Shown here: in pieces, positions 45,456 to 56,759 of the stretch
Layout: each line of letters begins with the position of its first letter
How positions within the stretch are numbered: position 1 is the stretch's first letter
Source of the DNA: Takakia lepidozioides
Lineage: Eukaryota; Streptophyta; Takakiopsida; Takakiales; Takakiaceae
Direction: 5' to 3'
Assembly (NCBI GenBank): GCA_030704615.1
Contig: CM060731.1
Coordinates: forward strand, 61,362,756-61,426,755
DNA: 64,000 nucleotides
The notes under the pieces: model-generated
Database searches by the model: none
What the model was told of the DNA's origin: nothing
The model's input: the letters and a program-made list of their open reading frames with translations, nothing else
Translations under genes and position numbers: made by a program

Positions 45456-46587
45456 TTGTGTATCTTGGCATCGGGAGGTCAGGTTGGACCTACAACAGGG
45501 ATGACTGTAGACGGAGTGTCTGAGGACCCTGAGGCTAGTGATGAGTCAGGTGGTGCCAGAGATATACATGAGGATTCGGTTGTGTTGGACTACCTCCGCA
45601 CTGGAGACACGGTAGCTAGTGTGACTGCCAAGGAGAGGGATCGGATCCTGCAACGAGCCAAGAGGTTCAAGTGGGAGGGGATACACCTGCTTCGAGTGTG
45701 GGAGGATGGTCGGGTGAGGATTGTGCCTCACCCAACCCAACGTGCACGGTTAGTGTGGCATGCCCATGAGGAGTTGGGGCATTTTGGAATGTGACGCACT
45801 CATAGTCTACTGCAGGGGCAGTATTGGTGGCGTGGTATGCACACAGATGTGCAATGGTTTGTGGCTAGGTGCATGGTGTGTGACAGGGTGCGTGCTTCCT
45901 TCAACGTACCTACACCATAGTTGCATCCTTTACCCATCATGGGATTGGGCTACAGGTGGAGTCTTGACTTCGCAGGGCCGTTGCCACTGACGATGCGCCA
46001 CCACAGATATGTGTTGGTGATGGTGGAGCACTTCTCCAAGTGGATTGCGTTGGTTCCATTGCCTGACAAGGCTAGTGAGGGGGCTGCGTATGCATTCCTG
46101 GATCGTGTGCTTAGCCGATTCGGTGCTCCAGCTGAGGTACTCACGGACCAAGGGAGAGAGTTCTTGGGGGAGTTTCAGGCTTTGTGTGATAAAGCCTTGA
46201 TAGATCACCGTACCACTTCTTGGGATCATCCTGAAGCCGATGGCTTGGCAGAGAGAGTGGTGCAGACAGTGAAGAGGGGTTCGCGCAAGTATGGCTTGCA
46301 AAAGGGACACCTAGGAGATTGGGATCTTCAGGTACCTTGGTTAGCCATGGGCTACAGGTTTAGCAAGCAAGCATCACTTGCCTCATTCTCACCATATTTC
46401 TTTCTCTTTGGCCGAGATCCGGATTTGTTTGCATCTATTCGCATGAAGGCTGCAGTAGTCCTCAACCTTGATGTTGAGTTTGAGTGTAGTAGGGACAGTG
46501 GTGGAGGACTTAGTGAGGCTATGGCCATTATTACATCTTGTGGCTACTTGGACTTAGAGGGACCTAAGCGCCAGCTAGGGGGGCAAT
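45456..46587 (+). pseudogene. R2 integrase
   Basis: An N-terminal zinc region (HAHEELGHFG, then in a shifted frame after the stop at 45794 RCMVCDRV) is followed by the catalytic core, frame 45921-46587. That frame has YRWSLDFAGPLP (first Asp), VLTDQGREFLGEF (second Asp) and HPEADGLAERVVQ (Glu), the D,D-35-E pattern of Ty3-type integrases. LQVPWLAMGYRFSKQASLA and SPYFFLFGRDPD follow. It joins element cDNA to the genome. One frame break disables it. The polypurine tract CTAGGGGGGC and the 3' LTR complex follow directly. Confidence 0.85.
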
Positions 46588-47421
46588 TGTGATGGACTAG
46601 TGGTTGCACTAGTGGTGGCTAGTGGCAGCCTAGTGGTTGGACTAGTGGCTGCACTAGTGGTGGCTAGTGGCAGCCTAGTGGTGGACTAGTGGCTGCACTA
46701 GTGGTGGCTAGTGGCTGGTTAGTGGCAGACTAGTGGCTGCACCAGTGGTGACTAGTGGTTGTCTAGTGGCAGCCTAGTGGTGCACTAGTGGTGGACTAGT
46801 GATAGACTAGTGTTTGGTGTGCACATGTGTTGTGTGGTTGTGGACAGCGATGTAGTTGTGTAGCGATATGTATGCGCACGACAGCTGTCAAGTTATTTTA
46901 TCACTAGTGTGAAACTAGCTAGGAAATAGTTAGTTTTGATATATTGACATTTGGGATTGACCCAAGTGTCAATCCAAGGACCAATATATGTTTGGGCACC
47001 TGACGTTGTTATCTTCATGGCAGATCGCGGTGGGCTCTCTTTCTCGAGTTAAGCCTCACCGCGTCTAGCTATGGCGTTGTAGTGTGGATTCATCGTGGCG
47101 TGGGGTGCACTTGGCTCGACTTAATATGAGTGATGTTTTCATGTGCAAGTGTGTGATTTTGAGAAAGCTTGCATCCTTCATTTCTTTATCATTGTGATGG
47201 ACTAGTGGCAGCCTAGTGATAGACTAATGGCTGCACTAGTGGTGGCTAGTGGCAGCCTAGTGGTGGACTAGTGGCTGCACTAGTGGTGACTAGTGGTTGT
47301 CTAGTGGCAACCTAGTGGTGCACTAGTGGTGGACTAGTGATAGACTAGTGTTTGGTATGCACATGTGTTGTGTGGTTGTGGACAACGATGTAGTTGTGTA
47401 GCGATATGTATGCGCACGACA
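46588..47421 (+). repeat. R2 3' LTR complex (A-B-A)
   Basis: A: 46588-46883 (starts TGTGATGGACTAGTGG, ends GCGCACGACA). GC. B: 46886-47191 (starts TGTCAAGTTATTTTATCACT). A': 47193-47421. A copies are rich in ACTAGTGG words and differ in repeat number. Same order as at 18003-18716 but on the opposite strand. Confidence 0.8.
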
Positions 47422-47497
47422 CAATTACAGCCAATGAAACATCGAAAGAGAACGATAGAAAAGCGAAAAGAAAGTGACACAGCAAAAGACATCATAC

Positions 47498-47640
47498 CTG
47501 GCTCCAGTAAGTTGCCTTGTGAAGCCATGTGTCCATCATATTGTCACTGCCTGGAATGAGACGTTGGGTCTTCTTCTCTTTCTCTGGCCTGGGGAACATG
47601 TGGGTGTCCCTAACAGTGGGATCGGAGTTTGTAGATGCAT
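47498..47640 (-). pseudogene. Exon 4 of ParB-methyltransferase-like copy B, on the wrong strand
   Basis: The minus strand reads VRDTHMFPRPEKEKK then DNMMDTWLHKATYWSQ, followed directly by donor GTATGA (47497-47492). Copy A has TRDMWSFPKSDK and FDMWMNSMTWWFQ with donor GTACTT at the same place (23470-23385). This exon is missing between the plus-strand exons at 44532 and 59191. Its presence here in reverse, next to the R2 3' end, shows that host DNA was inverted with the retroelement tail. The 5' border of the exon is uncertain. Confidence 0.7.
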
Positions 47641-49915
47641 ATATTGGTACATTTTTCTTTCAGATCGTTTTTTATCATAAGATAAACGGTTTCCGCATTG
47701 TACTACCAAAACATGTTAGTTTGTTAGTTGTCTGAAAATCGTTGGTAAAGCACGTAGGAAATTAGACAGTGTCTGCGACGACCGAAGAGTGGAACTCTGG
47801 CGTCAAGATGACAGTAGGAAGCAGCATCGACAGCAGATTAGGCTGCCAATTCGGTACCAGAAACGGCGAGGTAATCATGTTCGGACATTATAGGACAACT
47901 GTTCCAGTCCCAGATTGCGATCTCTCTTTTCTCCCACCTTTCAAGTCCAGTAGGAACACACGGCAAATGAGCTTGGCAATTGGTGGAAGCGACATGTACA
48001 GCGATGAAATATCGCAACAAAACAATGGGTCGCATCGGAATGACAGCAGGTCAGGACGACTTCAAACGGCAAAGCGTGGACTTGTTAGCGGTGTGGGTCA
48101 ACTGGAGGGGACTCCAGACAACCTATGACTTGGTGGCAGGGTCAAAGACCCAAGAGCCATCACCAAGGATTTGATTTCCAAAAATATCACAAAATTTGTG
48201 TGTAGCGAGAATACGACGAATGGCGAAAGGTGCAACTTTTTACCACCGATGGAGCTGAGAATTTACAGGCTGATACGGGGTAAATAATTGTAGTTTGTCA
48301 CCAAGTTTGGTGATTTATGGAGCTAATTAGCAGTGGGACCAAATTATTGAGTCGACGGCACTCACATGGCCTACTTCTTGGATGGATGAAAAATCCTGGA
48401 GTTCGGCTTGAGGAGCTGGATGGATGAAATGACAACTCGTGCCAACTGGTCATCCAATTGGATGGATGCAAAGCCAATTTTCATTATAGATCCTCCAAGG
48501 AAACAATAGTTTAATGAATATTTTCCATTAGTTAACAGTATAAAAGAATGGCAAGGCTTCTCTTGTTCTTCATCTAGTTCTTTCTCTTGCTTAGTTTCAT
48601 CTTGTTGTTGTAGTGTTTGCTAGTTTGAGGCTTGAGGAGGCTAGATCCTAGGGAGTGGAGCTTGAAGCTCCATAGTTAGGTAGAATTCTTGTAAGCTAAG
48701 GCAAGTGGCCTAGCTTGTGGGCCTTTGAGCCATTTCATTTGTGAAGGAAGAGGGCAATTTCATGTGGAGGAAAATAACTTGAGGACGAGTAGGAGGGGCT
48801 GGTGTGGACTTATGGACGAGAGCCCAAGTGGAGGCAGCATAGAGTACCATTACTTGAGTCGATAGAGCATCCCAAGCACTCTCGCATATAAAGGTTGATC
48901 CCATCTTACCATTTCACCATTTATGTATGTGATTCATTTATTTTCCAAACAAAGCTTGAAGTTGAAAATCTGATTTAGGCTCTTCAAAAGAGGAGAGTGC
49001 ATTGTGGAATCCCACTATTTCATGTCTAGAATTGACAAGGGGAATAACCCCATAGCCTATTGGAAAGGGTACCAATAGAGGCTTGTATTTGAATTGTTTG
49101 AAGAAGGAAATTTTGTGTTTTTGGTTACTAATTTGAAATATAGCCAGCTCCGGAAAAGAAAGGCCAGCAGACTGGATCTATGATATAAGGCTATAAGGTC
49201 ACCATGTGCTAATCCCCCCCCCCCCACTAGCAAGCCATGGAGGCCAAGGGGAGGGTGGGTTGTATTTTTTTGTCTTGGGGTTTGGGCGGGCTAATTTCAT
49301 TTGACAGCAGCTGCCCCAAAGTCGCGAGCAGCCCGGGAGGAGCCCGGGTGTTGCGCCTAGAGAGTAGGTGCACTCGATTACTAAAAGCGTGGAGGCAGCC
49401 GTGGCATGGCCCAGCCACAACGTACGGGGAGCGGGGCCCCAGCGCTGACCTTAAGTCGTACTGAGATCAAGTACATCAGCCGCATGGCTTAGGCGTGAGG
49501 CCCTGAAGCGTGCGAGCCGGGGGTGGGTCTTTACCTGCAGGATAACCAAGAGCTGAGACGGACCGGCGGACGCCGGCGTTAACCGCAGCGGTCCACGGCT
49601 TGGACCACTACGCACGGATCTACGCCCCGCCACGTGGCGGGGGCGTTTTACCCAGCGGGCAATGCGTCTGCAAATTCCCTTAAAGGGGGGTATTCTTACC
49701 TTTAGCTATTAGATTCAATTTATACCCTCTAGGGGTTATGAGCCATTATCTAAGGCGCCAGAGGTAGATAAAATCTAGGATTTTGGGAGGACGTAGCCTT
49801 GGAGGGGAGCATTTTTATGACTCCAAGAGAGAGCCAAGCGGGTCTGTGAGCAGTGAGCTAGAGGCGGAGACCTCGAGAGACAAGGGATGAGAGAAAGTAT
49901 TTTGTCCTAAAAACT
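47641..49915. other. Trapped intron-like DNA, no gene recognised
   Basis: By the inversion model this is intron 3 of copy B plus older insertions, reversed. No protein was recognised. 48360-48500 has ATGGATG words. 49200-49700 is GC-richer with a C-run at 49215-49226, and could be part of a non-coding retroelement. Confidence 0.4.
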
Positions 49916-49936
49916 CGGCTACAGTGCACCTTTGTG

Positions 49937-50866
49937 TCAGAGCCCAAGGTAGAGGATGACTTTTTCCACAGAGGGAAAGTGCACCAGCGCCTTAAAATAA
50001 TGTAAAGGGGTGAAATCTGGCGCTCCAGTGTCATCCTGCTGGCTCGTGCATGGATTGCGACTCAATCTATCCGCATCCCTATTGACCAAACCCGGTCGAT
50101 GCACAACCTGAAAGTCATACTCTTGGAGTATAAGTGCCCACCGTGCAAGCTTCCCCGTAAGCTTGTCTGACTCCATCAACCACTTGAGTGGCTGGTGATC
50201 CGTAATAAGGGTGAAGAGATTGTTGTATAGATAGCACCTGAAGTGTGCTACGGCCCACACTGCAGCTAAGCACTCCCCCTCATATGAGCTATATTTAGAC
50301 TCTGCAGCGTTGTTCGAGCGGCTATCATAAGCCACTATGAACTCTCTTCCCTCATCATCCACCTGTGTGAACACCGCTCCAAGCCCCAGCATGCTCCAAT
50401 CTGTATGCAGTTGAAAGGGACGCCCCCTGATAGGTCGTCTCAAGATGGGCGTCGAGGTCAACCTCGCCTTGAGCTCCTGAAAAACTCGCTCTTGCTTATC
50501 TTCCCACTGTCACTCCTGGTCTACCTTGGTTAGCTTGGTTAGAGCTTTTGCAATAGCACTAAATCCCTTGACAAACCGTCTATAGTAGTTTGTCAACCCC
50601 ATGAAAGCTCAAACTCGGCTCACATCCGTGGGGCGTGGAATCTGTGCAATGGCCTCTACCTTAGTCTGCTGCACCCCCAATCCTCTAGGATATATCATGT
50701 GGCCCAGGTACTCAATCTGGTTGTGGAAGAACTTGCACTTCTCCGGATGTAATTTCAATCCGTGCGCTCTCAAGCACTCAAATACCACCTGAAGGTGTCT
50801 CTCATGCTCCTCCACCGTAGCACTAAAGATGATGATGTCATCTATATAGCAGGCTTCCTCAGTCAT
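49937..50866 (-). pseudogene. R2 reverse transcriptase end and RNase H
   Basis: The minus strand opens at the inversion junction with CYIDDIIIFSATVEEH (RT catalytic YxDD) and LRAHGLKLHPEKCKF (50866-50609). It continues through a linker to RNase H (50461-49937): LHTDWSMLGLGAVFTQ, SSYEGECLAAVWAV, LITDHQPLKWL and NRDADRLSR supply the Asp/Glu/Asp/Asp positions. RNase H removes the RNA strand during reverse transcription. The frame ends at 49937 with no integrase behind it. The same RT wording occurs in R1 at 19060-19340. Confidence 0.85.
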
Positions 50867-51335
50867 TCACATTGGCAGAAACAGTGTCGACGCCGTCCAT
50901 GGCACCTAGATCTCGCCCGACTGTTACCAAGGCGGAGGTTACTATGCCATTGGGGAGAATTACACGGGCAACACCACTACCTAGTGTTGCCAAGGCTACG
51001 GCAGCTAGTGTGTTGCTGGGGGCAGCCACATCTGTGTGTCAGGCTCCATTGTTCTCGGCTACCATGATTGCGTCGCCGGGGGTAAGACCAACTGAGGTGT
51101 TCAGGCTGGCAGCAACACTCTGTGAGAGTGGGGAGGTTACTTCATCTTCTGCGGAGATAGTGGGAGGTGTAGTATCAGAGGGATCCTCGGATGTGAGGGT
51201 CAAGACTGCCACGGCGGCGCCATGGCAAGCTGCAGCTGCCAGGTGGGCGGAGCTGCTTGCTAGGCCAGCCATTGAGCGCGCCATTGTGACACTTGGAATT
51301 GTCATGTTAGTCACAACCAGGATGACATTTTCTAT

Positions 51336-52310
51336 TTGAGTGGACCGGCAAGCAAGAGGTACCGGCCACTGCGGGTCTTGTTGGACTCGGGAACTCAGCC
51401 ATTGATGCTGGGCAGAGCAACTATTGCAGGCTTGGGCCTCACGGAGGTGGACATGGAGCCTTGTGCTTTCCAAATACATACATCTCTGGAAGGATTAGAG
51501 GAGGCTCGGGGCATGGCACGGCATGAGTTGGCTATCAGACTACAGCCGGATCATCCTACAGATGGCTCAGTGATGAGAGCCAAGGCCATTGTGACAATCG
51601 CGGTATCGTATGATGTCCTTGTTGGTGGGGCAATGTTGTACCCCATGGGCTTCACCCTGGATTTTTGGGAGGAGTCAGCTTCCTATAGGCCTGGATGGCA
51701 GTCAGGGGAGGGCTGGCGTGTGCAGCTCCCTGTGATGTTCATAGGAGGAGTTGCGGTTGCCCAGCGAGGCAAGATGCCGACACTGGCAGTATTCACAGTT
51801 GCAGTGAGTTGGTCTGGAGAGTTGCTTGAGGGCAACGCTCATTCAGAGGATGTGTCACCTTCGGGAGAGCAAGATGACATGTATGGTATGGTGGAATTAC
51901 CTGCCATGGTTGCTCACACTCCATTGTGGGGCTCGAGCAAGGATTTGCAGCGGGTTGCTGATTGTCGTGTGCAACAAGCCTGGGTAGAGGCTTTTGTACC
52001 GTCAGGACAGGAGGACAGTGCGGGGATTGCACCTGGACCACCTCAATTTTCACCATTGGAAACCACACCAATCGTGTGGCAGTGTCCGGATGAAGGCATT
52101 TGCCTAGCCTTCTGCACTTGTTTGGCGGGATCAACACCGGATTGGCTGCTGTGTTACAGGCAAGTGTACGGGTACGACATTACTTGTATGTGGAGAGGGA
52201 TGAGACTGCACGACATATCTCACTCCGTCATGTTGCTCAGTTGGTGTAGCAGTACCCTGAGTTGTTGCCGGTGTCTGCAGTTCGTGGATATCAGCAGTCC
52301 TTGCCAGTAG
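51336..52310 (+). pseudogene. R2 retropepsin-like protease region
   Basis: The frame starts in the gag-pol linker and reads LRVLLDSGTQPLMLGRATI, a retropepsin active site of the DSG type (residues 17-19). ALAG/LGLTEVDM-like and VTIAVSYDVLVGG segments follow that could form the flap and second strand. The enzyme would cut the gag-pol polyprotein. The frame is open for 324 codons, but the region after 52310 up to RT is full of stops. It lies inside the inverted block. Confidence 0.7.
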
Positions 52311-53527
52311 ACATTTCGTTGCTGGGGGTGTAGGATTTGGAGCGGGTTGGCTCCATTGATTTGGTAGTGGCAGGTTGGCCCTACCAAGGGCATTCATCAG
52401 TCGGGCATGACAATGAATTGCGAGACTCGAGGTCAGGTCTGTTTTGGGAGATGGTGCGGGTTTTGCGCCACTTACAGCTTCATCAAGCTGTATCTCCAGC
52501 ATATATATAGGAGAATGTGCCACTGTTGGGCGATTCTCAGGCCAGGGTGATGGCTAGGGTGATGGCCAGTGTGCATCAAGTCCGGTTGTGGCTTGGGTCA
52601 GCGTGCAGTGTTGCTGGATGCAGCTGCAATGGGGTCACATGCTCATCGTCCACGGTTATGGTGGACTAACTTGATGCCACCTGCACTGCTCAAGCATGCA
52701 TTTGATGGGGTGCAGCGGCCAGCACACCTCATAGTGGATAGCATTTTGGGACACAGGGAGGCAGTCTCAGCGTGTAAGACACGATGACCGTTCGCCTTTG
52801 GCAGTGATCAACAAGGTGGATCAACCACGAGCAGCACTACCTACACTTCTCAACTTCCCAGGATGGCATGCTTTCCGGGATAGTGGACCTGGCCTCCTGT
52901 GGGATGCTCAGTTGCAGCAGTTAGTGGAGCCTAATGCCGATGAGCGAGAGCGGGCTATGGGATTTTTCCACTGGGACCACGGCGGTGCCTTCTCTTTGTG
53001 ATGCATCACGTCGTCAGGTGTTGGGGCAAGCGATGGATCTCAATTGCTTGACCTGGATTATCAGCTTGGCTATGGCTGAGCAACGTAGAGTGCGGAGTGC
53101 ACTTCCCTTGACGGTCTCTTTGCCTACCGAGACGGTATAGGCAGTGAGTGGGGGCGAGCCGGTGAGGACCACGGGGTGCAGACATTCATGGCACACGTGG
53201 GAGGTGCTCGAGGTTCAGAAGGAGTTGGCAGCCAAGGCGGCTGTGATGGATGAGGTTGGGGATTCTTCTCTGGTTGAGGAGGTCCTCAAGGATGACATGA
53301 TGGGGCAGGATGAGGCCTTGTCATTGACTGAGCAGGCAGGGAGTACTGCTCAAGAGGTTGCGGCATAACAACCACGGGATGCGTCCTCTACCTCTAAGTT
53401 TGCTAGACTTAAGGTTGCAGTTACGGAGGACAATTGGGAGCCTGATATTGGACCCATTGTCACTGGAAGAGAGAGATGACGTATATGGTGGTTCCTGAGG
53501 GCTTACAGGAATTGCTTTGCCTTCAGT

Positions 53528-54060
53528 TTGAAGGATTTGGGAGCACTGAAGGGTCAGGAGATTCGTATTGAGTTGGTCACGGACACGCCAATCTTATGGA
53601 GACCCTATAGATACAGTGCCATGGAGAGGTCTTTGATTCAGATGAGGACTCAAAATCTCTGGGAGGCTGGTTTGGTGGAGCTCTTTGGCGGAGAGTATGC
53701 TTCAGCCACAGTGATGCCAGCCAAGAAGGAGGTCTAAAGCAATTGGACGGAGAGACGTATGTGCGGTGATTACCGGCCTGTAAATCGTCAGACCAAGTCC
53801 GATAAGTATGTCATGCCCACACCTGAGGAGATCTTTGATGCCATTGGGCATGCCAAGGCCGTCTTTAGCACTTTGGACTTGCGGTCCGGATATCACCATT
53901 TGCCGGTCAAAGAGGCGGACAAGCAGAAGACGACATTTTGGGGATCAATGAGCACGGGAAGGATTGCCTATATCAGTGGCGGTTCTTACCATTCGGGCTT
54001 AAGAACGCTCCTGTAGAGTTCCAGAGAGTCATGGACAGAATTCTAGCAGGGGTGGACTTT
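53528..54060 (+). pseudogene. R2 reverse transcriptase N-terminal half
   Basis: Broken frames encode IELVTDTPILWRPYRYS (53560-53615), MCGDYRPVNRQT (53757-53792), FSTLDLRSGYHHLPV (first catalytic Asp, about 53870-53915) and WRFLPFGLKNAPVEFQRVMD (53975-54035). A stop at 53735 and a frameshift near 53940 break it. It ends at the inversion junction, just before the YIDD motif found on the other strand at 50840. Confidence 0.85.
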
Positions 54061-54062
54061 GC

Positions 54063-56733
54063 TCAGCGGCTTGCCTCCCCACGCTGTGGATCCAACTCCA
54101 CCTCCGCACCCCGTGGCTCAGGAACTAGTGCTGCTCCTCGAGTCACTGCCGCAGCTGACTCCACTTGCATTAGTGGTAGTCCTGCCCCGCACACAGTGGT
54201 AGTGGTAGTGTCGCCCGACACTAGTGGTAGTGGTGCCCTACCCACAGTGGTAGTGGTAGTGGCACCCCTCACTAGTGGTAGTGATGCCCCACCCATAGTG
54301 GTAGTGGTAGTGCTGCCCGACACTAGTGATAGTGGTGCCCCACCCACAGTGGTAGTGGTAGTGGCACCCCTCACTAGTGGTAGTGATGCCCTACCCATAA
54401 TGGTAGTGGTAGCGGCACCTCTCACTAGTGGTAGTGCTGCCCCGCACATGAATCCCATGCCTCCCATGTCTCCTCCCTCAGGAGCAGGAGGTGGACCATC
54501 CGGCCTTGGAGCCGGTACCACCTGAGCTGTGGCCATGGCAGCGAGCCTCTGATCTAGCTACTGAAGACGGTTCACCATGCCTTGGTCAACACCCTGACCT
54601 CCGCGTCCTTGGCCATGTTGAGCTTGCCCTTGGCCTGCACCTCGTGCTTGGCCACCTCGTCCTCTTTGGGCTGCTCCACCTCGCCCCCGGCCACCATTGT
54701 TCCCTTGGAACTGGCCTGGGCGCAACTCAGGATGCAAACCATAGCACTGGGCCTCTCCATTCCCGTACTTGCCACAATGCCCACACTGCAACTGTGCAGG
54801 CTGTGCCGATGCCAAACCATTGCCTCCCTCTGGGCAATCCTTCTTGACATGGGGTCCTCCACATATCCAGCACACCACATCCGCCCGTTGTTGGCCAGCA
54901 AATGAAGGGAGGGACCCCTGCATCTGAGGTCTTCTCTGCCCTTCCCTGGGCTTCACCTGAGCCCCCTTGTTGCGGGCAGTTGCAGGATTGGGTGGATCAA
55001 AAGCGGCACATGTTGAGTCCGTTGGAAGTCTATGGAATTTTATTTTTTTTGAATCTATTGCTTTCAGTTTATTTAAAAAAAAAAAGATAGTAGTATATAT
55101 AACATTTTTAGTAAAGATTCCCTCCTCAAAGATTGAAAACATTCTTTACTAGATATTTTAATCTTTAATTTGAAAAAACATTTAGACATCAAAATCTAGA
55201 GTTTACAACCACTTGTCCATATACCACCTAGCACCTCTAGATTATAGGTTTGTATGCATTTTTAGTAAAATGAGACACCTCAAAAATCCAAAACATAAGA
55301 TGCTACATGGACTAGAGCAAATCAACCTGTTTTTAGGTGCAAAATAGTCCATAGCTCTCAATTCCTAAGATAATTAGTCCACATAAAAGTGGATTTGGGT
55401 TGGATTTAAAAATGGCACCCCTAGTATGTTTTCCTTTGTGTCATTATATAAGTGTACATGATGTTTTTTCAGTCCATAAGATTTTATGTGTAACATCTGC
55501 AGTCCACAGTAATCAACTTTAAAAGTCCATGGCTCTCTGGTACATGATTGTTTTTGCAATCTAACAATTGGTACACATACCTATTGTAGTTAGAAACCCA
55601 ACACCATATAATTTAGATGAAATATTGAGCTGTTGAACAAATATGGGTAAAACCATGTAGGGAGGTCACTGCAGAAACTGCCATGTTACGCACAAACTGA
55701 GATACCCAATCCTGCAAATACCCTTGCCATGAGCACGTTGAGGTAGTGACTGGCTAGAAGCACCACTACCCCGTGGTGCCTCCTTAGCAAATCTCACCTG
55801 ACCACTCGTTCCTCCACCATTTTGAGCTTTATCTGCTCTGCCAGCAAAAACACATTTGCTAAGGTGGATTGGGCCGCATGTAGGAGAGTTGCATCCCGCA
55901 CCCTTCTTCTCAGCTCCTTGTCCAATACCCTATACCAGAATTGGACTGCCTGAGCTTCCGTAACCCCTTGGATTACATTAATCAAGCGTCTCATGCGAGT
56001 AAAAGCCTCCCTCAAGCTCTCAGTAGGCTTCCGTTGGAACTCTTGCAAGCTTCTCAACTTCTCTGTCCTCACCCCTTGGTAGTTCTCAACTCTTCGAACT
56101 CCACAACATGGTTGAAGGAGGCACGACCACTGGTGCTGGTGCAGCAGTAGCTTGGGAGGACGTCGTAGTTGCTGTGCCACTAGTCCCACTACTGCTCGTG
56201 GAAGCTGCTGTTGCAGCTGCCAGTGTGGCTGCTGCCAGTGTGGCTGCTGCCTTTGTCCCTCTAGTGCCTCTAATGACGGAGACATAGTCGGGTGACCAGT
56301 AAATCCTCCACTCCTCGATCTCAACATTGTGTCCCCGCCTAAACATGGTAATCATCCATGGGCGGCCCCTTAAGGTTCTGAAACAGCCCCTTCCATGCCA
56401 TAAAAGGCGTAACAGTTGTGGATTGCACATTTGCTGCAAATCACACCAACTATCAAACTCTTGGATAAAATCATCCAACTCGATGGTGCCCACCGCCCCA
56501 TAGTACCTGCGTGGCCCCTTGGTGGCTCCATACATCTCCTCCATTATATCCCACAACAATGGCAAGGAAACAACTTGCACCGCCGGTGTGAGTTCTCCTG
56601 ATTCACAGTCCGAATCAGAACCTTCCGTAGAAGACACAGGAGGTGAAGGTGGCCTAAACCGCACACCTCGTCTTGTGTACCCGCTAGTATCGCTAGTGCT
56701 CATACCGGCACTTTCCCCAGCAACTAGTGGCAC
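54063..56733 (-). pseudogene. R2 Gag, interrupted by a MITE-like insertion
   Basis: Minus strand. The N-terminal part (56733-56086) matches R1 Gag (FIQEFDSWCDLQQM), with a small deletion near 56345 that shifts the frame. The middle (56327-55794) includes REAFTRMRRLINVIQG. Insertion 54974-55723 follows. The zinc-knuckle part resumes at 54973: CWICGGPHVKKDC and CGHCGKYGNGEAQC, where the His ligand of the second knuckle is replaced by Asn. A TAG at 54558-54560 ends this frame and lies in register with the linker frame (54536-54063), as in R1. The linker has extra GGTAGTG-type minisatellite repeats (54170-54430). Confidence 0.85.
54974..55723. mobile_element. MITE-like element, copy 2, inserted in R2 gag
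   Basis: 750 bases with inverted ends: GGGCAGTTGCAGGATTGGGT on the left; the right end reads, as complement, GGGTATTTGCAGGATTGGGT. TTGC flanks both sides (54970-54973 and 55724-55727), where R1 gag has a single copy, so it appears to be a 4-bp duplication. The interior matches 5885-5980 and 7083-7612. No coding capacity. Confidence 0.75.
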
Positions 56734-56759
56734 CTCCGTGTTGACAAACTGACACTCAA

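Larger units (their letters stand above)
50851..54061 (+). repeat. Inverted internal block of R2
   Basis: Left junction: minus RT (CTATATAGC) meets plus linker sequence (AGGCTTCCTCAG) at about 50850. Right junction: plus RT (GTGGACTTTGCT) meets minus linker (CAGCGGCTTGCC) at about 54061. Turning the block round restores both GEASR-QARLPQ (as in R1 33480) and VDFA-LCYIDD (as in R1 19320). A few bases were lost at each edge, and GCT/AGC is shared at the breakpoints. Confidence 0.85.

Noticed and set aside
45921-46587. Integrated virus
   Set aside because: The integrase belongs with gag, RT, RNase H and LTRs of a Ty3-type retrotransposon; no envelope-like gene was seen.
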